DNA of 64,000 bases from GCA-001856825 sp038729485 (GTDB taxonomy: Archaea; Thermoplasmatota; Thermoplasmata; Thermoplasmatales; GCA-001856825): contig JAVYRX010000004.1 in assembly GCA_038729485.1 (NCBI GenBank), positions 1-64,000 of the forward strand, given 5' to 3'. A program made the position numbers and the translations under genes. The notes under the pieces were generated by a model, which did not search any database, was not told the origin of the DNA, and was given only the letters and a program-made list of their open reading frames with translations. Below are positions 53,003 to 61,994 of this stretch, piece after piece. Every line of letters starts with the position of its first letter. Positions within the stretch are counted from its first letter, which is position 1.

Positions 53003-54379
53003 TCATTTGTTGAGCATGTTCTCAATGGAGAAAACCTTGGCTATTTCCTCTTCCGTAAGGATTTTCTTCTGCCGCAGAAGCTCTATCAAAGGCACTTTCT
53101 TCTCTTTCGATTCCTTCACAAGTTCTGCTGTCCTTTCATAGCCTATTATTGGGTTTAGAAGAAGGGCCGTCCCTGGCGAGTTGATCAAAACGTTATAGGC
53201 CTGATCTTTGTTCACTTTTATGCCGTTAAGCGTTTTTGTCTTCACTATGTCCATTGAAACAGTTAGGACATCAAGTGCCTCCATCAGAGCTGTATATATT
53301 ACCGGAACGAAGACGTTTATTTCCATCTCCCCCTGCGTAGATGCATCGTTGACAGTTTGGGCCAGCCCCCTGACGTAAAGGGCACTCATGGTTACTGCCT
53401 CGAAGATGCTGGGATTGACTTTTCCCGGCATTATTGAGGACCCAGGCTGAACTGCTGGCAGCACTATTTCATTGAATCCTGCGATTGGGCCCGAATTCAT
53501 TAGTCTGAAATCTCTCGAAATCTTGATAATTGACGCGGAAAGATTCGATAATAATGTTCCAACAAGGTTGAAATCGGAGGTAAACTGCATTACTGACATG
53601 AGATTCTCAGCGGGGACGAAATTTTCCTTGAAATGTTCATTAATTTTTTCGTATAATATCTGCCTAACTTTTACCGGGAAATTGGCACCGGTACCTACTG
53701 CGGTACCTCCCAGGTTGAGTCTTCTGAGCCTATTCATGACAAAATCTGCCTGGACTACGAATGATCTAAGCTCATCTGCGTACGCTTTAAATTCCCCTCC
53801 GAATGTTACTGCAGATGCATCCTGGAGGTGCGTTCTGCCTGTTTTAATGCTCATTTCGTGTTCCTTTGAGAGTTGATCCAGTTTCTCTATTACGCCGTTC
53901 AATTCATTGAGAAACTCCTTCAACGAAAACAGAAGCGTAATCCTCACCGCTGCAGGGAAAACATCGTTTGTTGATTGACCGATGTTAATGTGGTTGTGCG
54001 GGCTAATTATGTCGTGGCTTCCTAGAGGTTTACCGAGAATTTGCAATGCTTTGTTTGCAATTACCTCGTTGACATTCATATTTGTCGATGTGCCAGCTCC
54101 AGCCTGTATATACCTCAAAGGAAAATCCTCTTCATTCTTTTCCTTTAGCAGAGCATCTGCTGCCTTTATGATGGTTTCACCGATGTCTTTCGGGATCGTC
54201 CCAACTGACATGAACGCTCCTACGTAGGATCTTTTGATTCCAATAAGGGCATCTATTATTCTCTTGTCCATTTGCCTCTTGTATGGAAAATTGGCTAATG
54301 CCCTGGCAGTTTCAGGGCCATAAAGTCTCCCGTCCGGGATTTCAACTTCACCTAAAGAATCTCTCTCTATTCTCGACAT
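53003..54379 (-). CDS. aspartate ammonia-lyase / class II fumarase family
   Basis: A 458-aa homotetrameric lyase. Motifs are 'QAGAGTSTNMNVNEVIAN', 'SPHNHINIGQSTNDVFPAA' and the family signature 'GSSIMPGKVNP'. The 'GTSTNMN' sequence is typical of aspartase (fumarases have GTQTNMN), so conversion of aspartate to fumarate plus ammonia is favoured, though fumarase is possible. I use the ATG at 54379: TTAATTAAAT lies ~26 bp upstream, while the ATG at 54400 would overlap that box. Confidence 0.88.
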   Translation of the reverse strand: MSRIERDSLGEVEIPDGRLYGPETARALANFPYKRQMDKRIIDALIGIKRSYVGAFMSVGTIPKDIGETIIKAADALLKEKNEEDFPLRYIQAGAGTSTNMNVNEVIANKALQILGKPLGSHDIISPHNHINIGQSTNDVFPAAVRITLLFSLKEFLNELNGVIEKLDQLSKEHEMSIKTGRTHLQDASAVTFGGEFKAYADELRSFVVQADFVMNRLRRLNLGGTAVGTGANFPVKVRQILYEKINEHFKENFVPAENLMSVMQFTSDFNLVGTLLSNLSASIIKISRDFRLMNSGPIAGFNEIVLPAVQPGSSIMPGKVNPSIFEAVTMSALYVRGLAQTVNDASTQGEMEINVFVPVIYTALMEALDVLTVSMDIVKTKTLNGIKVNKDQAYNVLINSPGTALLLNPIIGYERTAELVKESKEKKVPLIELLRQKKILTEEEIAKVFSIENMLNK

Positions 54380-54427
54380 AACTGTTAATCGAGATTTCAT
54401 ATTTAATTAATTTCGGGGGTTGCTTTT

Positions 54428-54934
54428 CTATTTCAGGATCCTTGAAACAAGAGCATTAAGCTCCTCTCTGGAAGCCTTGTGCGATCTAGAAAACCACCAT
54501 CTTTGAAACTGAGCATCATCTTCTTCTCTCCTTGGAAGAACGTGAAGGTGGAAATGATAAATGGTCTGACCGGCGGATTTGCCGGTCGAGTGAACTATGT
54601 TGATTCCATCTGCGTCCAGGTTTTTCATCAGCATCTCGCTGACTATTTTGGCTGCTTCTATAGTTCCGTCCAATGATTCCTTGTCCACGTCAGTTATATC
54701 TGAAAAATGTTTGTTGGGAACGATCAACACGTGTCCTTCGAATAATGGATGGATGTCTAGGAAGGCGGATACAACGTTATTTCTATATATGAAAGTCGCA
54801 TCTTCCTTGCCTCTGATAATTCTGCAGAATACGCAGCTCTCAACGTAATATTGATCTGTCAATAGCACTATATCGCCTATGGCATAATATCTTTTTTCAA
54901 TGAACTTTTTAATTTGCTTGGGGCGCAACAACAT
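54428..54934 (-). CDS. HIT family nucleotide hydrolase
   Basis: A HIT-superfamily protein with 'CVFCRIIRGKED' near the start of the domain and the catalytic triad 'GQTIYHFHLHVLPR' (H-x-H-x-H). HIT enzymes hydrolyse AMP-linked nucleotides. The first ~24 residues are basic and unlike the family. ATATTATG (54887-54880) lies ~24 bp before a TTG at 54862, so the true start may be there (144 codons incl. stop), as in the second HIT protein at 57 kb. Divergent from msrB. Confidence 0.88.
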   Translation of the reverse strand: MLLRPKQIKKFIEKRYYAIGDIVLLTDQYYVESCVFCRIIRGKEDATFIYRNNVVSAFLDIHPLFEGHVLIVPNKHFSDITDVDKESLDGTIEAAKIVSEMLMKNLDADGINIVHSTGKSAGQTIYHFHLHVLPRREEDDAQFQRWWFSRSHKASREELNALVSRILK

Positions 54935-54962
54935 GCTTAAGCCAAACGATCAATGACTACTC

Positions 54963-55334
54963 ATGGATCGCTTGAATCCCCTCACAAGAGAGGAGGAATT
55001 TGTAATTCTCTATGGCGGAACCGAGAGGCCATTTACGGGCGAATATTACAATCATTTTGAAAAGGGTACTTACGTTTGCAAGAGGTGCGGACAGCCCCTT
55101 TACAGGTCAGAAAGTAAATTCGAGGCAGGATGCGGATGGCCAAGCTTCGATGACTTTATACCGGGATCAGTAAAACAGCTTTTGGACAAGGACAAAAGGA
55201 GGACTGAAATCAGATGTTCCAAATGCGATGCCCACCTTGGTCATATTTTTTACGGTGAGGGATTTACACCGAAAAACGCAAGGCACTGCGTAAACTCTAT
55301 ATCTCTTCGTTTTTTGCCAGATGAAATAAAATGA
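54963..55334 (+). CDS. msrB: peptide methionine-R-sulfoxide reductase
   Basis: A 123-aa enzyme that reduces methionine-R-sulfoxide in oxidised proteins. Zinc Cys pairs are 'CKRCGQPLYR' and 'CSKCDAHLGH', and the catalytic Cys lies in 'RHCVNSISLRF'. The family motif 'GCGWPSFDDFIPGSV' is present. The stop overlaps the ATG of msrA by 4 bp, so both are co-translated. Confidence 0.96.
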   Translation: MDRLNPLTREEEFVILYGGTERPFTGEYYNHFEKGTYVCKRCGQPLYRSESKFEAGCGWPSFDDFIPGSVKQLLDKDKRRTEIRCSKCDAHLGHIFYGEGFTPKNARHCVNSISLRFLPDEIK

Positions 55335-55855
55335 AGAGTATCGTATTGGGAGCTGGATGCTTCTGGTGTACTGAAGCAATTTATTCTCAGATTCGCGGGG
55401 TCATTTCAACTACACCAGGATTCTCTGGTGGTACCGTTCCAAATCCAAGTTACCAAAGGGTCTGCGAAGGCGACACGGGACACATAGAAGTTGTGAAGAT
55501 TGATTACGATGATCGGGTCATCTCGTTGGAGCGTCTTCTTGAAATATTCTTCAATATTCACGATCCAACATCTTTGGACAGACAGGGAGAAGACGTGGGT
55601 TATCAGTACAGGTCAGTCATATTCTACGGAAACGAATCTGATCTCGAAACTATACAAAATGCGATTGCAAAAGCTCAAAAGAACTTCGCGAGAAAGATAG
55701 TGACAGAGATCAGAAAGCTGGATGCTTTTTATCCTGCGGAGGAGTATCACAAGGATTATTTCAAGAGGAATCCGGAGAAGGCATACTGTCGCCTTGTAAT
55801 ATCTCCAAAGGTCAAAAAGGCAAAGGTGGAATTCCCGGAATTTTCTACGAGCTAA
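55331..55855 (+). CDS. msrA: peptide methionine-S-sulfoxide reductase
   Basis: A 174-aa enzyme specific for the S-epimer. The catalytic Cys is in 'GAGCFWCTEAIYSQI', then 'GDTGHIEVVKIDYD' and 'DPTSLDRQGEDVGYQYRSVI'. A distal Cys ('KAYCRLVISPK') may resolve the disulfide. Together with msrB it forms a complete repair pair for methionine in oxidised protein. Confidence 0.97.
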   Translation: MKSIVLGAGCFWCTEAIYSQIRGVISTTPGFSGGTVPNPSYQRVCEGDTGHIEVVKIDYDDRVISLERLLEIFFNIHDPTSLDRQGEDVGYQYRSVIFYGNESDLETIQNAIAKAQKNFARKIVTEIRKLDAFYPAEEYHKDYFKRNPEKAYCRLVISPKVKKAKVEFPEFSTS

Positions 55856-55863
55856 GAGGATCC

Positions 55864-56877
55864 TTATTGGGGCATTGGCTTTACCTGTTTTCCAATCTTT
55901 CTCAATATACTTCTTTCGAATATCACCTTCATATAAAGGGCATCGTGTTCGAGCAACGGCGAAAATGATATTATGGTCATTTCATCATCAAAATCAGCAA
56001 TAGCATCAGCAAATGGCTCGAACTTCAGGTTTCCCTTCTTTATTGGCGTTATCCTGTATTCGTTCTGATCTATGAATTCTACACCAGCAAATTCGAAATA
56101 CATGGGCCTTCCTTTCCTCTTCGTATCAGAGATTATTTCTGCGAAGTCATCGTGCTCAAGAACAGGGCCGTTATTTATGGAATAGTAATGAGCTATGTTC
56201 GTGATCGAGCTCAGCCCCTTGACTTTGCTGATTAGAAAGTCAATCTCGTCCTCCATTCCCAGTACCTCCTTCTTTCCTGAATTCTCGATACAAAGCCTTG
56301 GCTTCAGGTTTAGCTTTCCCATAGTATCTATTATATGTTTCAGGGACGAGGCGGTCGTACTAAGGTCTTTTTTTCTCTGACCTGACGCCAAACCAAGGTG
56401 CGTTATTACATATTCAGTGTCAAGTGCGTCAGCCAAAACCGCGCCCCAGATCGTATGCTGCGTAGAGTCAAATATCATCTTTTCATCGTTGGAGAAATCT
56501 ACGTAGTAGGGAGTATGCATAGATATCTTGACGTCAAGTTCTTTTGCGATATCCCTGGCAAGGGATATTTCTCTGTAATCTCTTGCCATGCTCCAGAAGA
56601 GTTCCGTACCTATGTCGTCCTCCTCTATTTCCTTATTTATTCCTACTGATGCATAATTGCCGTTTTCGTCGCTTCGCAGTAGATCCACCAAAAGAATGTC
56701 GTCAAGGTCCTTGGGCTTCATACCAACAAAATCCCTAAGCTCCCTTTCCTGCGTGCTTATTCTAAATAGTTGGATTTCCAAATAATTGAGGCCTAGCTGG
56801 AATGTGTTTTCGATCGCATCTTTGACCGTTCTTCCCTTAGAACCTAAAGGTATGCCTGCAATTCCAAATCTGTACAT
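55864..56877 (-). CDS. endonuclease IV-like TIM-barrel protein
   Basis: A 337-aa AP-endonuclease-2/xylose-isomerase-like barrel. Endonuclease IV features are 'ISMHTPYYVDFS', 'VITHLG', 'CIENSGKKEVLG' and 'YFEFAG'. The usual zinc-ligand motif D-T-x-H is 'TNIAHYY' here, so the Asp appears to be Asn. N- and C-terminal extensions exceed the ~280 aa of Nfo. It may be a diverged AP endonuclease or a related sugar-phosphate enzyme. It converges on msrA by a few bases. Confidence 0.6.
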   Translation of the reverse strand: MYRFGIAGIPLGSKGRTVKDAIENTFQLGLNYLEIQLFRISTQERELRDFVGMKPKDLDDILLVDLLRSDENGNYASVGINKEIEEDDIGTELFWSMARDYREISLARDIAKELDVKISMHTPYYVDFSNDEKMIFDSTQHTIWGAVLADALDTEYVITHLGLASGQRKKDLSTTASSLKHIIDTMGKLNLKPRLCIENSGKKEVLGMEDEIDFLISKVKGLSSITNIAHYYSINNGPVLEHDDFAEIISDTKRKGRPMYFEFAGVEFIDQNEYRITPIKKGNLKFEPFADAIADFDDEMTIISFSPLLEHDALYMKVIFERSILRKIGKQVKPMPQ

Positions 56878-56960
56878 TCCCTTAACGTTATATAATGAAG
56901 GTAATAAAACCTTGTGAGAATATTAAGCTTCCTCATCAGTCTTCAAGATTCATGCTGCCC

Positions 56961-57386
56961 TTATTCTAAGAAAGGCCTTATGTTCTCTTTCACAAGCTGC
57001 AAGTCATCGTTGCTGACAACTTTTCTTCTCTTAGCGATCTCCTCCAGCATGTTTGAATATGTTTCGTCGTATCTAGGAATTACATGAATGTGGAAGTGAA
57101 AGATCGTCTGTCCAGCGTGGTAGCCGTTATTCTGTATGATGTTTATTCCTAAGGGATTGAACGACTTCTGTAAGGCGACTGTGATCTTCTTTGCAACCAG
57201 CATTGCTTCCTTAACTGTTGTGTCATCCGCATCCATAATGTTTGTGAAATGCGCGTTTGAAATAACAAGAGCATGCCCCTTCCCTACGGGCCTATAATCG
57301 AGAAAAGAGGTGACTCTTTCAGTCTTATATAAAACTACGGCTTCCAGCTCTCCACCTGCTATTTTGCAAAATGGGCAATCTGTCAT
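56961..57386 (-). CDS. HIT family protein (second copy)
   Basis: A 141-aa HIT protein with 'DCPFCKIAGGELEA' at the start and 'GQTIFHFHIHVIPR' as the catalytic H-x-H-x-H. It is close in plan to the HIT protein at 54.4 kb but divergent in sequence, so they are paralogues with probably different nucleotide substrates. It is downstream of an MFS gene on the same strand, 30 bp after it. Confidence 0.93.
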   Translation of the reverse strand: MTDCPFCKIAGGELEAVVLYKTERVTSFLDYRPVGKGHALVISNAHFTNIMDADDTTVKEAMLVAKKITVALQKSFNPLGINIIQNNGYHAGQTIFHFHIHVIPRYDETYSNMLEEIAKRRKVVSNDDLQLVKENIRPFLE

Positions 57387-57416
57387 CTCAACTGAATGAC
57401 ATCTACATTAAATTCT

Positions 57417-58580
57417 TTAATTGTTTGCCTTCCTTGTCGCAAAATACAGCAACGGTATCATTGCAATTCCCATTGCTCCCAGCAACATCCAGCCTGCACG
57501 GTTGTTCACTCTGTCCGTAAGAAATGTGAAAAAATAAGGAGAGACTGATCCTATCGCAAGACTGATACCATTTACAAATGCGAGGACGAATGGAATCATC
57601 GGTTTATCGGTTATGAATCTGACTGACTCTATGTATAGAACTGTGAAACCTGAAACAAGGAAGAATCCTGCTACAGAACTGAATATCAGCATGGAAGGAA
57701 AATTATTCGCGACTGAGATCAGTCCAAATGACAACCCGGTGATAACAAGAACAAAATAAGCGAACCAGGTTCTATGTCTTCTGCTTGAGAGTATTCTTCC
57801 CCCCACTACCCCGCCTAGAAAGCCAAGCAAGAGAAAAAGACCATCTATGAGTCCAGCCTGTGACTTAGGCAGTCTGAGGTAGTTCTCTGCGTAGAATACG
57901 AGAAACTGACCTCCAACCGTTTCAGCGAACATTGAAACTATGGTTGCGATAGGTAAAATCCAGAGGATTTTATCCTTCAGCACGTCGAAGATCTTGCTTG
58001 CCAGCTGTCTGCCCTCAGTTCTTTCTTCCCTCACCTCTCCGAGGGCCATGGCATTTTCTATTGCCCCAGCTACAACCAGTGCGCCGCCCAAAACTAACCC
58101 AAGTCTCCAACCTATTGCTTTGTCAACGAATACCCATCCAAAAGCGCCTATCCCACCGCCAAGATTGAAAGCACCGTTGTAGAGACCTACTTGGAAGCTA
58201 TATGTTTCTGGTGGCGATATCTCTTTTAATACAGTTAGGCCGGGAGAAAAAAACAGGGCAGAACCAGACCCAGCTAGGAATCTTGCAGCTGCAAGTTCAG
58301 GAAATGTCATCGACATCCCCGAAAGAATTCCCCCTATGCCCAGAATAGTTAAACCGAGAAAAGCAACCCTCTTTGCGCCAATGCGAGCTGCCATGGCTCC
58401 ACCTAAAAGCTGAAAAACTGCCAACCCCAAGTAGAAGAATGTGGTTATTATTCCTAGATCAACGACTTTAAGCCTTAAGTCGCTTGAAATGTATATCAGG
58501 CCTGGGGCTATATCGAACCAATTTAATGCGTATAGGGCTCTTGAAACAATCACAGAATATGCTTTTAATGCGTAACCCAC
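57417..58580 (-). CDS. MFS transporter
   Basis: A 387-aa, 12-helix MFS protein. The motif-A-like loop is 'GGAMAARIGAKRVAFLGL' and the second half has 'GGVVGGRILSSRRHRTW'. The layout resembles sugar, nitrate or drug MFS carriers. The HIT gene follows 30 bp downstream and may be co-transcribed. Substrate unknown. Confidence 0.85.
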   Translation of the reverse strand: MGYALKAYSVIVSRALYALNWFDIAPGLIYISSDLRLKVVDLGIITTFFYLGLAVFQLLGGAMAARIGAKRVAFLGLTILGIGGILSGMSMTFPELAAARFLAGSGSALFFSPGLTVLKEISPPETYSFQVGLYNGAFNLGGGIGAFGWVFVDKAIGWRLGLVLGGALVVAGAIENAMALGEVREERTEGRQLASKIFDVLKDKILWILPIATIVSMFAETVGGQFLVFYAENYLRLPKSQAGLIDGLFLLLGFLGGVVGGRILSSRRHRTWFAYFVLVITGLSFGLISVANNFPSMLIFSSVAGFFLVSGFTVLYIESVRFITDKPMIPFVLAFVNGISLAIGSVSPYFFTFLTDRVNNRAGWMLLGAMGIAMIPLLYFATRKANN

Positions 58581-59032
58581 TTGTGTTCCTTTCCCGAATA
58601 ATTACAATAGAAAATGTTTTGCGATTTTTCAGTTGAAGGGGGGGGCAACTGGAATAATGGTGCCATAGGAGATGAAGTGGCTGGAAAATCGTATTAATGA
58701 AAGCTCCGTACAAAATTGGATGTCCAATGAATCTCCCTGAAAGGAGAAGAGGCTGAGCATCAGTCCTCTTGATCTTGCTGGTTGGTGGGTATGCATTTTA
58801 AAAGGGGCGTTCTTTTCCCAGCATGAAAGGAGGATGGTCTCTTTGCTTCAGTTGTGATCGTTCTTGCTGAACATTACCGCAGGGAGCTCAAAAGCTTAAC
58901 CATTGCCTTGATTCTGTAGACGTTTCTTATCGGATCCAAAATGCTAAAAGCTCATCAAGGCAGGATTTCCAAAATAAAACTGGCTAACCTGCTATTCATG
59001 GCGTTTTCTTAAACTTTTAAATGCTTAAACTT
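58581..59032. other. intergenic region, possibly decayed sequence
   Basis: About 450 bases with no intact gene. A short hydrophobic frame around 58820-59010 ('FASVVIVLAEHYRRELKS', with one stop) might be a remnant, but no family is recognised. A run of nine G (58638-58646) is unusual for this window. Confidence 0.35.
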
Positions 59033-59045
59033 CTACAAGCTGTAG
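59033..59045. promoter_or_regulatory. inverted repeat upstream of rubrerythrin
   Basis: CTACAAGCTGTAG, a perfect 5-bp-arm inverted repeat with a 3-base spacer, ~120 bp before the rubrerythrin start. It may be a regulator site. Confidence 0.3.
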
Positions 59046-59059
59046 CTCAAGCATCTTAA

Positions 59060-59077
59060 ATGTACATTTGCGTACAT
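59060..59077. promoter_or_regulatory. inverted repeat upstream of rubrerythrin
   Basis: ATGTACATTTGCGTACAT, perfect 6-bp arms around a 6-base spacer, ~87 bp before the gene. The two-fold form is typical of a dimeric metal or redox regulator's binding site. Confidence 0.4.
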
Positions 59078-59163
59078 GAAAATAATGGATTTAGATGCGC
59101 TTAAATCTTGCAGTTTATGGCAAAAATCTTTTAATTATGAAGAACTTATATATTTGATCGTAT

Positions 59164-59667
59164 ATGAAACTAATGACAGAGAAAAATTTGAATGATGCAT
59201 ATTGTGGGGAAAGCAAAGCGGCAATGAAATACATGATCTACTCTGACGTGGCTGAGAAGAACGGTTTTCCAAACGTTGCAAAGCTGTTCCGCGCAATCTC
59301 GTACGCCGAAACGGTACACGCTACAAATCATTACAGGAATCTCGGAATGATAAAGGGTACGAGCGACAATCTAGAGGATGCCATAGCGGGAGAGCATTAC
59401 GAGGTAACAGAGATGTATCCGGTATTTAATGAGGTTGCAAAATTCCAAAAAGAAGCAGGCGCGGAAACGTCAACAAGGTACGCGCTAGAAGCTGAAAAGA
59501 TTCATGAAAGCCTCTATAAGGAAGCACTTGAAAGCGTCAACAGGAAGAATGACATTCCGTCAAAGGATATATATATCTGCCCCGTCTGCGGATACACCGT
59601 TGTCGGAAAACCACCTGAAAAGTGCCCTGTCTGTGGAACAAGCGGAGCCAAGTTCAAGAAGTTTTAA
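59164..59667 (+). CDS. rubrerythrin
   Basis: A 167-aa non-haem iron protein that reduces hydrogen peroxide. The diiron domain has 'YCGESKAAMKYMIYSDVAE' (E-x-x-x-x-K/M), 'AISYAETVHATNHY' and 'YALEAEKIHESLY', and the rubredoxin-like domain ends with 'CPVCGYTVVGKPPEKCPVCG' to bind one iron. TATATA ~24 bp before the second ATG at 59173 suggests a leaderless start there. Two inverted repeats lie upstream and a DUF3783 gene converges at its end. Confidence 0.95.
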   Translation: MKLMTEKNLNDAYCGESKAAMKYMIYSDVAEKNGFPNVAKLFRAISYAETVHATNHYRNLGMIKGTSDNLEDAIAGEHYEVTEMYPVFNEVAKFQKEAGAETSTRYALEAEKIHESLYKEALESVNRKNDIPSKDIYICPVCGYTVVGKPPEKCPVCGTSGAKFKKF

Positions 59668-59873
59668 CCGTTATTTTTATTCTTTAAATTTTCATCTTCG
59701 AGAATCAGCTCGTTGATGAGATCTCCAACCTTCCAGTTTATGCTTGAATCAGTTGTCATGGCCACTATTGTATCTTCGTATACGCCAGCCTCTTTCATAC
59801 ATTTGAGTAGCTTCAGATACTCATCCCTTTTGAACTCATGCAGGATCATTACCTTGGTCATCCAAAACGCCAT
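59664..59873 (-). CDS. DUF3783 domain protein
   Basis: A 69-aa protein with the DUF3783 pattern: 'MILHEFKRDEYLKLLKCM', 'AMTTDSSINWKVGDLINEL' and 'ILEDE'. Function unknown. Its stop codon overlaps the rubrerythrin stop on the other strand. Confidence 0.65.
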   Translation of the reverse strand: MAFWMTKVMILHEFKRDEYLKLLKCMKEAGVYEDTIVAMTTDSSINWKVGDLINELILEDENLKNKNNG

Positions 59874-59940
59874 TGTGAAAATGAGCGCGTATTGATATAT
59901 TTTTCATTATCGTTATCTACCAGTATAATTATACCTTTAT

Positions 59941-60588
59941 ATGGAGCGTATTAGTAAGAGGGTCTCCGAATACCTTTCGTCTAATCCTTGTGCAATAAGT
60001 GCATTGCAGTCTGGCATAGTCAATTATTCATCACTGACGAGATTTCTGATGAAGGAATTGAAAACACACAATTTCAACGCCATTCTCGCGGCCCTTAAGA
60101 GGTATCCGGAACAGAATCCTTCACTTGAATCTTCATACAGGTTAGCGCTCAAGGAATCACGTATAGAGGCCTACTACTCGATGAGCAATGTAACTATACG
60201 CAATTCAGTTGAAAATTTGTCTAAGGCCCTCGCAATATACAATGAAATTTTTTCGTCAGGCGGAAAAATAAGGATAGTGCAGGGAAGTCAGGGGATAGTT
60301 GTTGTAGTGGACAAGAAAAACGCGGAGTTCCTCAGATCAAAATTTCAGGAATCTGAGATACTTTCCTTCAGGGATGCACTTGGCGAACTGGTGGTCATCT
60401 CTCCGCTGATCATTGAAAATCTGAGAGGATATGTCGCATATATTTCCACTGCTTTGGCAGTTAACGGAGTTAATGTCTATCAGGTGGCAGCTTTCTATAA
60501 CGACATCACTTACATCATGGACGAAAAATATATGACAACTGCAATTTCCGTTTTGTCTAAGATGACTTCTGGAGGTAATCAGGATTAG
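59941..60588 (+). CDS. ACT-domain regulator of amino-acid metabolism (COG2150-like)
   Basis: A 215-aa protein with an N-terminal helical part ('GIVNYSSLTRFLMKEL', 'AILAALKRYPEQ') and a C-terminal ACT domain ('NLRGYVAYISTALAVNGVNV', 'ITYIMDEKY'). It matches the archaeal 'regulator of amino acid metabolism, ACT domain' family. ACT domains bind small ligands such as amino acids; the target is unknown. It overlaps the convergent membrane gene by 32 bp. Confidence 0.75.
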   Translation: MERISKRVSEYLSSNPCAISALQSGIVNYSSLTRFLMKELKTHNFNAILAALKRYPEQNPSLESSYRLALKESRIEAYYSMSNVTIRNSVENLSKALAIYNEIFSSGGKIRIVQGSQGIVVVVDKKNAEFLRSKFQESEILSFRDALGELVVISPLIIENLRGYVAYISTALAVNGVNVYQVAAFYNDITYIMDEKYMTTAISVLSKMTSGGNQD

Positions 60589-61045
60589 GGGCTACAATAC
60601 TACATACTCCCCTTCCACAATGAACGTCTATTTCCAGATTTAGGTCCTTTTTTATCGATACAACTTCTAGTTTCTTGCCCATGAGTTTTCCGGCTATGCA
60701 TATGGTCTTACCTTTGTTCTCAAGGACGTCAACGGTTGAGAATGTTGTTACAGGAGAAAAGTAAGGGTAGGTCAGAGAAAAAAAGATGCCGGCAACAAGG
60801 TTCAGAATGACGTAAGAAAAAGGCGTCAAAGGATATAGCCTGAACGAAAAGGGTCCTATGATGGCGGTTATGATTGAAATCAAATATGTCATTATTCCTG
60901 GAGTAAGGCCTTCAACGGAAGAAACAGGCATGTTCCTGTAAATCTTCTTGTAGCTTCTCCTATATCTGCGCAGAATGAGTGCTCTCAGGAATAACACCGT
61001 AATTATAGACACAACCAAAGCGGTTATCCCTGGGAAGACGTCCAT
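60557..61045 (-). CDS. hypothetical membrane protein downstream of the thiouridylase
   Basis: A ~162-aa protein with three or four helices ('FPGITALVVSIITVLFLRAL' and 'YVILNLVAGIFFSLTYPYFS' regions) and a C-terminal soluble part with Cys residues ('HCGRGVCSIV'). The ATG at 61045 is favoured; a longer frame would overlap the previous gene's coding by 94 bp. It overlaps the stop of the thiouridylase gene by 22 bp. No domain recognised. Confidence 0.6.
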   Translation of the reverse strand: MDVFPGITALVVSIITVLFLRALILRRYRRSYKKIYRNMPVSSVEGLTPGIMTYLISIITAIIGPFSFRLYPLTPFSYVILNLVAGIFFSLTYPYFSPVTTFSTVDVLENKGKTICIAGKLMGKKLEVVSIKKDLNLEIDVHCGRGVCSIVAPNPDYLQKSS

Positions 61046-61947
61046 GTTCCAATCTCCAGTTCTAACGCACAGCTTTGGCAGATATCTCCGGGTGTCGGCG
61101 ATCCACAGATTCTGCATCTCCCTAGTTTTTTTGCTTCCTTCTGAGAGAGCAGGGATTTTATTTGGTCGTACGAGTTCAGTAGGGCAAATTTAGTGCCAGG
61201 TGTCCTTTCTTCCCAGACGTCTATCGAATCCCTGAATTCATTTCTTATAGCAAAATGGGCATATGGGCATTCAGCATGGGAAAACTCAATCTTCTGAAGT
61301 ATTGCATAGAGGAGGGCTTCCTTTTCAGGAATTTTTCTGAGAGGTTGAAGTCTAGGCACTAAGCCTTCCTTTACTGAAAAGTGTGGGCCCATTCTAGAAA
61401 GACGGTCCAAGTCTCCCCTGACCATGTTCATTACAAACGATTGAACGGTATCGTCTAGGTTCAGGCCCGTAACAACGTAATCCACATTTTCGTCTATCGC
61501 TCCGATATTTATCATCTTCCTCCTAAAAACACCGCAATAACTGCAGGGCAGCATTTTTCTGCCCGTGGATATTTCGTCCATTGTAATTCCGTAAAAATCG
61601 GACATCTTTACTATTATGTGCTCTACATCCAGCCTTTTGGTGAGGGATCTGGCAGCCTCTATGGTTTGCGGCCTGTACCCGTTTATTCCCTCATCGATTG
61701 TAATTGCAACGAGGCTTACGTTTTTCATCCTTCCGAAAACCCTTTTAGTCTCGAATAGAGCTACTGAACTGTCCTTCCCTCCAGACAAAGCCACTCCAAT
61801 TCTCGTAGGTTTCCTTATTTTTATTTCGTTTCTGAATTCAAGGTTTACCCTCTTTTGGAAAAAACGAATGAAGTGTTTCTCGCAAAGATGAGTTCCGTTG
61901 TATCTTAGGTGGACGACTGCCGTGTTGTTGCAGAAAGAACATTGCAT
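61024..61947 (-). CDS. tRNA 2-thiolation protein, TtuA/NcsA/Ncs6 type
   Basis: A 307-aa PP-loop ATPase that thiolates uridine in tRNA. N-terminal zinc Cys 'CSFCNNTAVVHLRYNG' plus 'CEKH', PP-loop 'VALSGGKDSSVALF', middle 'GRKMLPCSYCGVFRRKMIN' and a third 'HAECPYA' supply the Fe-S cluster cysteines, and a C-terminal zinc ribbon 'CRICGSPTPGDICQSC' follows. A 59-residue upward extension of the frame to 62124 is not real. TTATAA at 61973-61968 is ~24 bp upstream. Confidence 0.92.
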   Translation of the reverse strand: MQCSFCNNTAVVHLRYNGTHLCEKHFIRFFQKRVNLEFRNEIKIRKPTRIGVALSGGKDSSVALFETKRVFGRMKNVSLVAITIDEGINGYRPQTIEAARSLTKRLDVEHIIVKMSDFYGITMDEISTGRKMLPCSYCGVFRRKMINIGAIDENVDYVVTGLNLDDTVQSFVMNMVRGDLDRLSRMGPHFSVKEGLVPRLQPLRKIPEKEALLYAILQKIEFSHAECPYAHFAIRNEFRDSIDVWEERTPGTKFALLNSYDQIKSLLSQKEAKKLGRCRICGSPTPGDICQSCALELEIGTWTSSQG

Positions 61948-61967
61948 AAAGCTTGTAGTGAAAAAAA

Positions 61968-61973
61968 TTATAA
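61968..61973. promoter_or_regulatory. shared bidirectional TATA box
   Basis: TTATAA lies exactly midway between the starts at 61947 (minus) and 61995 (plus), 24 bp from each. A single TBP site is likely to direct leaderless transcripts both ways, and the plus-strand TrmB product could repress both. Confidence 0.65.
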
Positions 61974-61994
61974 AAGCCTTTATTATTATTAGAT

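Noticed and set aside
58638..58646. Run of nine G as a phase-variation tract
   Set aside because: It lies in a non-coding gap and is not placed to change a frame or promoter of an intact gene.
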